Assembly (NCBI GenBank): GCA_900314365.1
Contig: OMVH01000165.1
Location: 1 to 5,630, forward strand
Source of the DNA: an uncultured Prevotella sp.
GTDB taxonomy: Bacteria > Bacteroidota > Bacteroidia > Bacteroidales > Bacteroidaceae
Direction: 5' to 3'
DNA length: 5,630 nt
Every line of letters begins with the position of its first letter. Position 1 is the stretch's first letter. The notes under the pieces are model-generated. The model ran no database searches. It saw only the letters and a list, made by a program, of their open reading frames with translations, and was not told the origin of the DNA. The position numbers and the translations under genes are program-made. Shown here piece by piece: positions 1 to 4,737 of this stretch.

Positions 1-164
1 GACGACCTTTGATTTTTGATACGCATTTTTGGACCGAAATCAAATCAGTGTGCAATGCAATTCCGGTACTGTGGATATCTTATGCGGGTATGGTTATATA
101 AGCCCATCGACCCCCGGAACACACATAAAAAAAATGCAAGGCATCAAATTTTCATGGTCTTTTC
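1..164. other. Upstream non-coding region, no gene recognised
   Basis: No reading frame here looks like a protein. A 61-codon open frame (16-201) has an unremarkable composition and runs through the predicted nanT promoter. An 8-bp AT-rich inverted repeat (TTTGATTT at 8-15, AAATCAAA at 37-44, 21-nt loop) is present but has no T-tract after it, so I do not call it a terminator. The region probably separates nanT from an unseen upstream gene. No promoter matching TAnnTTTG was found on either strand in this stretch. Confidence 0.5.
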
Positions 165-196
165 TTTGAAAGTCTGCTTGAAAAACGTTATTTTTG
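165..196 (+). promoter_or_regulatory. Bacteroidetes-type promoter for the nanT operon
   Basis: TTTG at 165-168 (-33 element) is followed after exactly 20 bp by TATTTTTG at 189-196, a full match to the Bacteroidetes primary-sigma -7 consensus TAnnTTTG. Transcription would start near 202-205, which gives a 5' leader of roughly 205 nt before the nanT start codon. The match is read directly from the sequence; promoter activity is inferred. Confidence 0.72.
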
Positions 197-207
197 CGTG
201 ACTTTAC

Positions 208-220
208 GACAGCTGCTGTC
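208..220. repeat. Perfect 13-bp inverted repeat at the predicted transcript start (possible operator)
   Basis: GACAGC-T-GCTGTC is a perfect 6+1+6 palindrome centred about 10 bp downstream of the predicted transcription start. A repressor dimer bound here would block initiation or early elongation, so it is a candidate operator for control of the sialic-acid genes. A 1-nt loop makes an RNA hairpin of the full length impossible, which favours a DNA-binding role. A related 13-mer, matching at 11 of 13 positions, occurs at 3544-3556. No regulator gene is in the window. Confidence 0.4.
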
Positions 221-278
221 TCCATGTGAGGGCGCTCCTTGATTCAGCGGCTCAAAAGTTGGTTGGATGACGAGATTA

Positions 279-350
279 TCGGCTATTGTGTTCTGCCGCC
301 GGGTAGCCTATGGATAGCGGGCCTAAGGAGCAGAATCGGAGATAAGCCGA
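279..350 (+). promoter_or_regulatory. Nested inverted repeats in the nanT 5' leader (possible cis-acting RNA structure)
   Basis: Within the predicted leader, TCGGCT (279-284) is complementary to AGCCGA (345-350). Inside that, TTCTGC (291-296) pairs with GCAGAA (330-335), and CTAT (308-311) can pair with ATAG (314-317). The pairs are collinear and nested, so one long interrupted stem-loop of about 72 nt can form. TTATC (276-280) can alternatively pair with GATAA (341-345), which would compete with the outer stem. I do not recognise a known riboswitch class. The stretch between the hairpin and the start codon (about 360-409) is AT-rich and unstructured, as is usual for Bacteroidetes translation starts. 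Confidence 0.35.
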
Positions 351-409
351 GACAGCATAGAGTCTTATTTTTACCTACTTATTATATTAATAACCATAAA
401 CAAATCGAC

Positions 410-1645
410 ATGAACAAGAAAGTATATCCCTGGGTGGTAGTGGCCCTGTTATGGGGTGTGGCCCTGCTCAATTATATGGACCGTCAGATGCTCTCTACGA
501 TGCAGGAGGCCATGAAGGCCGACATCGTTGAGCTTTGCCGGGCCGAGGCCTTTGGCGCTCTGATGGCCGTATTCCTTTGGGTTTATGGTCTCGTGAGTCC
601 CTTTGCGGGCATTATTGGCGACCGCGTGAGCCGTAAGTGGGTTGTTGTAGGCAGCCTTTTGGTATGGTCGGGGGTCACCTTCGTCATGGGATATGCCACA
701 TCCTTTGAGCAGCTCTACTGGTTGCGTGCCATTATGGGAGTGAGTGAGGCTCTTTATATACCCTCCGGACTGTCGCTTATTGCCGACTGGCATACCGGCA
801 AGTCGCGTTCGCTGGCTGTAGGCATTCATATGACGGGTCTCTACACAGGTCAGGCCATAGGTGGCTTCGGCGCTATTGTGGCCTCTTCGTTTTCATGGCA
901 GTCCACCTTCCATGCTTTCGGTGGCATCGGCATCGCTTATGCTCTGCTGTTAGTGGTCTGTCTGAAGGACAATCCCGAACAGCAGACCAAGGCTCACACC
1001 GTGACGGGGGCAGATGGCAAAGGCTTGCGCAATGCTTTCCGCGGCATGGGTGTGGTGCTCTCCACCTGGGCCTTCTGGGTGCTCCTCTTCTATTTTGCTG
1101 CACCGAGCCTGCCGGGGTGGGCCGTGCGCAACTGGCTTCCCACGCTCTTCTCCCAAAGCCTGTCCATACCCATGGAGAGTGCCGGTCCGCTGTCGACCAT
1201 CACCATTGCCGCCTCGTCGTTTGCCGGTGTTATCCTTGGAGGCATCGTCTCCGACCGGTGGTCGCAGCACAATGTCAGAGGGCGGGTCTACACGAGCGCC
1301 ATCGGACTGGCTCTAACCATTCCGGCGCTTGTTCTTATTGGACTCGGCCATAGTGTGGTAGCCGTTGTCGGAGCCGGACTCTGTTTCGGAGTGGGCTACG
1401 GTATGTTCGATGCCAACAATATGCCCATCCTCTGCCAGATAGTCTCCTCGAAGTATCGCGCCACTGCTTACGGCATCATGAACATGACCGGTGTCTTTGC
1501 CGGGGCTGCCGTGACGCAGGTGTTGGGCAAATGGAGTGACAGCGGCAACCTTGGGCTTGGTTTTGCGCTGCTCGGGTGCATAGTGACGTTGGCGCTCGTG
1601 ACGCAGCTCTGCTTCCTGCGCCCTGAGCACGACACTTTGGATTAG
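410..1645 (+). CDS. nanT: MFS permease, probable sialic acid (N-acetylneuraminate) transporter
   Basis: This is a 411-residue major facilitator superfamily permease of the inner membrane, probably a proton symporter. Landmarks typical of the anion:cation symporter/NanT group are visible. NYMDRQ lies in helix 1 (residues 21-26). Motif A follows helix 2 (GIIGDRVSRK, 67-76). RAIMGVSEALYIPSG is in helix 4 (106-120), the motif A repeat GGIVSDRW is at 277-284, and ATAYGIMNMTG is in helix 11 (351-361). A hydrophilic loop at about 186-208 separates the two six-helix halves. The frame stays open upstream to a TTG at 239, but those 57 codons look non-coding. The ATG at 410 places helix 1 directly after a short MNKK tail, as usual for the family. 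The N-acetylneuraminate lyase gene starts 26 bp downstream, which is the main reason for assigning sialic acid as substrate. A hexuronate or other acidic sugar substrate is the alternative. Confidence 0.8.
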   Translation: MNKKVYPWVVVALLWGVALLNYMDRQMLSTMQEAMKADIVELCRAEAFGALMAVFLWVYGLVSPFAGIIGDRVSRKWVVVGSLLVWSGVTFVMGYATSFEQLYWLRAIMGVSEALYIPSGLSLIADWHTGKSRSLAVGIHMTGLYTGQAIGGFGAIVASSFSWQSTFHAFGGIGIAYALLLVVCLKDNPEQQTKAHTVTGADGKGLRNAFRGMGVVLSTWAFWVLLFYFAAPSLPGWAVRNWLPTLFSQSLSIPMESAGPLSTITIAASSFAGVILGGIVSDRWSQHNVRGRVYTSAIGLALTIPALVLIGLGHSVVAVVGAGLCFGVGYGMFDANNMPILCQIVSSKYRATAYGIMNMTGVFAGAAVTQVLGKWSDSGNLGLGFALLGCIVTLALVTQLCFLRPEHDTLD

Positions 1646-1671
1646 ACTCAACATATCAATTACATGACAAT

Positions 1672-2589
1672 ATGGAAAAAATCATTGGACTTATAGACGC
1701 GCCGTTCACGCCCATGCTGGCTAACGGTGACGTGAATCTCGAACCCATCGAAGCTTATGCGGCCATGCTTGCCAAGAATGGTCTCAAGGGCGTGTTCATC
1801 AACGGGTCGTCGGGCGAAGGCTACATGCTCACTACCGAAGAGCGCAAGCAATTGGCTGAGCGTTGGGTGGCAGTGGCCCCCGAGGGCTTTAAGGTCATCG
1901 TGCACGTGGGAAGCTGCTGTCTGCGTGACAGTGTGGCTCTGGCCCGTCATGCAGCCGGGATTGGAGCCTGGGGCATCGGGTCTATGGCACCTCCTTTCCC
2001 TCATATCGGACGCATTGAAGAGTTGGTGGAGTACTGTGAGACTATTGCAGCCGCTGCTCCTCAGTTGCCTTTCTACTATTATCATATCCCGGCTTTCAAC
2101 GGAGCCTATCTTCCTATGGTGGACCTTCTGAAGGCTGTCGACGGACGCATTCCCAACTTTGCCGGTATCAAGTACACCTACGAAAGCCTGTATGAGTACA
2201 ATCAGTGCCGACTTTATGGCAACGGCAAGTTCGACATGCTTCATGGACAGGACGAGACCATTCTGCCCTCGCTTGCTCAGGGAGGTGCCAAGGGCGGCAT
2301 TGGCGGAACCACCAATTACAACGGGCGTGAACTCGTGGCTATCATCGACGCATGGAATCGCGGTGATATAGAGGCAGCGCGCGAGCATCAGAACTTCGCG
2401 CAGGCCGTCATCAACGTCATCTGCCATTATCGCGGCAACATTGTGGCCGGAAAGCGCATCATGAAGCTCATGGGCTTTGACCTCGGACCCAACAGGGTGC
2501 CCTTCAGAAATATGACCGATGACGAGGAGCAACGCATGAAGGCTGAGCTTGAGGCCATTGGATTCTTCGGGAAATGTAATCAGTTCTGA
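1672..2589 (+). CDS. nanA: N-acetylneuraminate lyase (sialic acid aldolase)
   Basis: This is a 305-residue cytoplasmic class I aldolase of the DapA/NanA TIM-barrel family, a normal length. It would split N-acetylneuraminate into N-acetylmannosamine and pyruvate. The carboxylate-binding loop GSSGEG is at 45-50. The catalytic tyrosine is Y137 in YYYHIPA, and the Schiff-base lysine is K167 in GIKYT. HGQDE (191-195) matches the Asp-Glu pair that contacts the sugar hydroxyls, and GGTTNYNGRE (211-220) matches the TYNYxG stretch of animal and Bacteroidetes-type lyases. The arginine after YNxP that marks dihydrodipicolinate synthase is absent (YHIPAFNG), which argues against DapA. The gene follows nanT by 26 bp without a terminator and is surely co-transcribed. 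The Bacteroides literature calls this gene nanL. No epimerase (nanE) follows it, unlike the nanLET arrangement of Bacteroides fragilis. The ATG at 1672 has no Shine-Dalgarno sequence. Confidence 0.88.
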   Translation: MEKIIGLIDAPFTPMLANGDVNLEPIEAYAAMLAKNGLKGVFINGSSGEGYMLTTEERKQLAERWVAVAPEGFKVIVHVGSCCLRDSVALARHAAGIGAWGIGSMAPPFPHIGRIEELVEYCETIAAAAPQLPFYYYHIPAFNGAYLPMVDLLKAVDGRIPNFAGIKYTYESLYEYNQCRLYGNGKFDMLHGQDETILPSLAQGGAKGGIGGTTNYNGRELVAIIDAWNRGDIEAAREHQNFAQAVINVICHYRGNIVAGKRIMKLMGFDLGPNRVPFRNMTDDEEQRMKAELEAIGFFGKCNQF

Positions 2590-2599
2590 TTCTCCGCAT

Positions 2600-2653
2600 A
2601 GCCTCCGTCAGACTGTGACCGCTGAAGGGCGACTTTACGGTGGGCGGAAGGCT
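2600..2653 (+). repeat. Imperfect inverted repeat between the lyase and amidohydrolase genes
   Basis: AGCCTCCG (2600-2607) is complementary to CGG-A-AGGCT (2645-2653), giving eight pairs with one bulged A and a loop of about 37 nt. It fills most of the 88-bp gap between the two genes, which is wide for this operon. It has no T-tract, so it is not a classic terminator. It could affect mRNA stability or stoichiometry, or be chance. No promoter with a TAnnTTTG box is visible in the gap. Confidence 0.25.
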
Positions 2654-2677
2654 GTTTGCACTTTTATCTTCTGGATT

Positions 2678-3454
2678 ATGGATAATATTAAAGAATTCGA
2701 CCTTTGTTGCTCAGCCTACGGTGTGACGCGCGGGCTGCACTACAACGTAGTAATGCTGCCGTGGGGAGCCACAGAACCTCACAATCTGCATCTGCCCTAC
2801 CTTACAGACTGCATTCTCTCCCACGACATAGCAGTGGATGCCGCTAGGGAGGCTTTCGCTCAATATGGTGTGCGCGCCATGGTGATGCCGCCGGTGACGA
2901 TGGGAGCACAAAATCCAGGGCAGCGCGACCTCTGCTTCTGTGTCCATGCAAGGTATGAGACGCAGCGGGCCATTCTCCACGACATCGTGGACTCACTTTA
3001 TCACCAGGGCTTCAGGAAGATGATTATCGTCAACGGTCATGGTGGCAACAGTTTCAAGAATATGCTTCGCGACTTGGCTGTCGACTATCCTGACTTCATA
3101 CTCGGAGCGGGGGAGTGGTTCAAGATGGCCAGCCCGAAGGACTTCTTCGACAATCCGGGCGACCATGCCGACGAAGTTGAGACTTCGGTCATGATGTACT
3201 ATCATCCCGACTTGGTGGACCTGAGCAAGGCCGGACCCGGGCATGGCCACGGCTACTCTATCGAAGCTCTGTCGGCCGGACGCATTTGGATACCACGCGA
3301 CTGGAGTCTGGCTTCACCTGACGATACCGGTATCGGCGACCCCAGTCTGTCTTCGGCTGAGAAGGGAGAGCGCTTTGCGAAGGCTGTCGTTGAGGGATAT
3401 GCCAAATTCCTCAGAGACTTTGCCGCAGTCAAGTCGGGCGAGGATCTTTTCTGA
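2678..3454 (+). CDS. Creatininase-family metal-dependent amidohydrolase, substrate unknown
   Basis: This is a 258-residue cytoplasmic protein of the creatininase/creatinine amidohydrolase family, a usual length for the family. These enzymes hydrolyse cyclic or linear amide bonds with a dinuclear metal centre. The N-terminal metal motif is LPWGATEPHNLHLPYLTD (27-44), with likely ligands E33, H35 and D44. VNGHGGN (118-124) supplies H121, and HADEVETS (163-170) supplies E166, the conserved glutamate of the HAxExETS motif. The Glu two residues after the histidine in true creatininase (NGHYEN) is Gly here, so the substrate is unlikely to be creatinine. An in-frame ATG at 2549 would overlap the lyase gene and add 43 unlikely residues. 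The ATG at 2678 begins the homologous part. No signal peptide is seen. Its position behind nanT and the lyase suggests work on an amide-bearing relative of sialic acid or ManNAc, but this is inference only. The family is broad and some members act in unrelated pathways. Confidence 0.82.
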   Translation: MDNIKEFDLCCSAYGVTRGLHYNVVMLPWGATEPHNLHLPYLTDCILSHDIAVDAAREAFAQYGVRAMVMPPVTMGAQNPGQRDLCFCVHARYETQRAILHDIVDSLYHQGFRKMIIVNGHGGNSFKNMLRDLAVDYPDFILGAGEWFKMASPKDFFDNPGDHADEVETSVMMYYHPDLVDLSKAGPGHGHGYSIEALSAGRIWIPRDWSLASPDDTGIGDPSLSSAEKGERFAKAVVEGYAKFLRDFAAVKSGEDLF

Positions 3455-3459
3455 TTAAT

Positions 3460-3487
3460 GTCGGTACCCGAGTCGGGGACTGTTTTG
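3460..3487 (+). terminator. Weak rho-independent terminator candidate after the amidohydrolase gene
   Basis: Starting 5 bp after the stop codon, GTC (3460-3462) and CCCG (3467-3470) can pair with CGGG (3474-3477) and GAC (3478-3480), with a 3-nt loop and a 4-nt bulge. TGTTTTG follows immediately. The position suits the end of the nanT operon, but the stem is short and interrupted and the T-run is only four long. Confidence 0.35.
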
Positions 3488-3543
3488 TATTGCGCCAGGT
3501 CTGTCGTCCTGATTATCCGAAACTAAGTGGTGGCGGCAGGCCT

Positions 3544-3556
3544 GACAGCAGTTGTC
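3544..3556. repeat. Imperfect 13-bp inverted repeat related to the one at the nanT promoter
   Basis: GACAGCAGTTGTC matches the perfect palindrome at 208-220 in 11 of 13 positions, and its arms pair with one mismatch. It lies about 205 bp upstream of the etfB -7 box, too far for simple promoter occlusion. It could be a secondary operator of the same regulator or a chance match, given how common GACAGC is. Confidence 0.2.
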
Positions 3557-3565
3557 GCAAGTCGT

Positions 3566-3591
3566 CCTTGTCCGCTGTGGCACGGACAGGG
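3566..3591 (+). repeat. Nine-pair hairpin in the intergenic region
   Basis: CCTTGTCCG (3566-3574) pairs with CGGACAGGG (3583-3591) across the 8-nt loop CTGTGGCA, giving eight Watson-Crick pairs and one G-U pair. It is the strongest local hairpin in the window. No T-tract follows on the + strand, nor on the - strand, so it is not a standard terminator. It could stabilise the 3' end of the upstream operon's mRNA or belong to an unrecognised small RNA. Confidence 0.4.
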
Positions 3592-3737
3592 ATGTTGGGT
3601 TTCATCTGTCGGTCTTTTGTCAATGGTCATGAATAGGGTTCCTTCGAGTCTGCTATTGCTCAAGTTAACATAGTGTTGCACAAAGAAGGGGAAATGAGCA
3701 ATATTGGAGTCGGATTGTATGTTTTTGTTCTTAATTC

Positions 3738-3769
3738 TTTGGCTGAAAGACGAAAAGTTCGTATTTTTG
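3738..3769 (+). promoter_or_regulatory. Bacteroidetes-type promoter for etfBA
   Basis: TTTG at 3738-3741 is followed after 20 bp by TATTTTTG at 3762-3769, again a full match to the TTTG / TAnnTTTG consensus. Transcription would start around 3775-3778, leaving a leader of about 80 nt before etfB that ends in an AT-rich stretch. The -7 octamer and the spacing are identical to those of the nanT promoter. The promoter makes the ETF genes a transcription unit of their own. Confidence 0.75.
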
Positions 3770-3858
3770 CACGCTGTACAAGGCCTACACTTGAGCAAAT
3801 TGTTGTGGTGAAGGTCGTGTTCTGAAGAGAAATCAACAGTATTATATTATAGTATTCT

Positions 3859-4728
3859 ATGAAATTGAAAATTGTAGTGCTTGCCAAGCAAGTACCTGAC
3901 ACAAGAAACGTGGGCAAGGATGCCATGACGGCCGAAGGCACTGTCAACCGTGCAGCCCTGCCTGCCATCTTCAATCCCGAAGACTTGAATGCACTGGAGC
4001 AGGCTTTGCGCCTGAAGGAGCAAAATCCAGGCTCCACGGTAGGAGTGCTCACAATGGGTCCTCCCCGTGCCGGTGAGATTATCCGTCAGGGGCTCTATCG
4101 CGGAGCTGACACGGGCTGGCTGCTGACCGACCGCCTCTTTGCCGGGGCTGACACTCTGGCTACCTCTTATGCTCTTGCCACTGCCATCAAGAAAATCGGT
4201 GATGTGGATATCGTCATTGGCGGGCGGCAGGCCATCGATGGTGATACTGCACAGGTGGGCCCGCAGGTCGCACAGAAGCTGGGACTGAATCAGGTCACTT
4301 ACGCTGAGGAGATACTCAAGCTTGAGGATGGAAAGGTGACCATCCGACGCCATATCGACGGAGGTGTGGAGACCGTAGTGGCTCCTCTGCCCGTAGTTAT
4401 CACAGTGAATGGCAGCGCTGCTCCCTGTCGTCCTTGCAATGCAAAGCTTGTCATGAAGTATAAGTACGCCACTTGCCCTATGGAGCGCAAGGGAGATGAG
4501 CCTTGGACGAAGCTTTACGAGGAGCGTCCTTACCTGACACTCAACCAGTGGAGCGTGGCCGACGTCGACGGAGACCCGCAGCAGTGCGGACTTGCCGGTT
4601 CGCCGACAAAGGTGAAGGCCGTGCAGAACATCGTGTTCCAGGCTAAGGAGAGCAAGACACTCACCTCCAGCGACGCCGATGTCGAGGGACTGGTAAAGGA
4701 ATTGTTGGATGAGAAAATTATTGGCTAA
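3859..4728 (+). CDS. etfB: Electron transfer flavoprotein, beta subunit
   Basis: This is a 289-residue cytoplasmic EtfB/FixA protein, half of the heterodimeric flavoprotein that shuttles electrons to or from acyl-CoA dehydrogenases. It is longer than the roughly 250-260 residues of mitochondrial-type EtfB. Family landmarks are MKxKIVVLxKQVPDT at the N-terminus, NPEDLNALEQALRLKE (39-54), TMGPPRA (65-71), RGAD with LLTD (81-91) and the nucleotide-binding loop GRQAIDGDTAQVGPQVA (122-138). In mitochondrial-type EtfB that loop reads more like QAIDDDCNQTG and holds AMP. The DGDTAQVGP version is the one found in clostridial ETFs that bind a second FAD and bifurcate electrons. Residues 190-206 carry CRPC plus a third Cys (C190, C193, C206) where many homologues have the recognition-loop residues. 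etfA follows after 9 bp. The start at 3859 fits the family N-terminus exactly; no Shine-Dalgarno sequence is seen. Confidence 0.93.
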   Translation: MKLKIVVLAKQVPDTRNVGKDAMTAEGTVNRAALPAIFNPEDLNALEQALRLKEQNPGSTVGVLTMGPPRAGEIIRQGLYRGADTGWLLTDRLFAGADTLATSYALATAIKKIGDVDIVIGGRQAIDGDTAQVGPQVAQKLGLNQVTYAEEILKLEDGKVTIRRHIDGGVETVVAPLPVVITVNGSAAPCRPCNAKLVMKYKYATCPMERKGDEPWTKLYEERPYLTLNQWSVADVDGDPQQCGLAGSPTKVKAVQNIVFQAKESKTLTSSDADVEGLVKELLDEKIIG

Positions 4729-4737
4729 AGTAGAGTT

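Larger units (their letters stand above)
3455..3858. other. 404-bp intergenic region between the sialic-acid and ETF units
   Basis: No convincing gene lies here. A 91-codon minus-strand frame (3523-3798) and the 5' half of another minus-strand frame cross it, but their composition is low in coding character and they overlap the etfB promoter. The region contains the terminator candidate, a 13-bp imperfect inverted repeat, a 9-bp-stem hairpin and the etfB promoter, all listed separately. Its left half is GC-rich and repeat-like: GTCGTCCTGATTATCCG (from 3503) is echoed by GTCGTCCTTGTCCG (from 3561). Its right half is AT-rich. Confidence 0.5.

Noticed and set aside
8..44. AT-rich 8-bp inverted repeat (TTTGATTT / AAATCAAA) as a terminator of an upstream gene
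   Set aside because: The arms are AT-only apart from one G/C pair, the loop is 21 nt and no T-tract follows.
16..201. 61-codon open frame on the + strand
   Set aside because: Composition is not protein-like, the AT-rich tail runs through the predicted -33 and -7 boxes of the nanT promoter, and no family resemblance is seen.
239..409. N-terminal extension of the permease from a TTG codon
   Set aside because: The 57 extra residues resemble no MFS N-terminus and coincide with the inverted-repeat leader; the ATG at 410 puts helix 1 in the usual place.
1660..2532. Long minus-strand open frame (290 codons) opposite the lyase gene
   Set aside because: It is an antisense shadow of a gene with clear catalytic motifs on the + strand and shows no domain of its own.
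1672..2589. Dihydrodipicolinate synthase (dapA) as identity of the aldolase
   Set aside because: The DapA arginine after YNxP is missing, and YYYHIPA, GIKYT, HGQDE and TNYNGR match sialic acid lyases; a sialic-type permease is adjacent.
2631..2639. GACTTTACG repeated from 200-208 near the nanT transcription start
   Set aside because: A 9-mer match with no shared flanking promoter elements; most likely chance.
2549..2677. Earlier ATG for the amidohydrolase, overlapping the end of the lyase gene
   Set aside because: The 43 added residues are low in coding character and family homology starts just after the ATG at 2678.
3523..3798. 91-codon minus-strand frame in the intergenic gap
   Set aside because: It overlaps the etfB promoter, has biased and low-complexity composition, and has no promoter of the TAnnTTTG type upstream on that strand.
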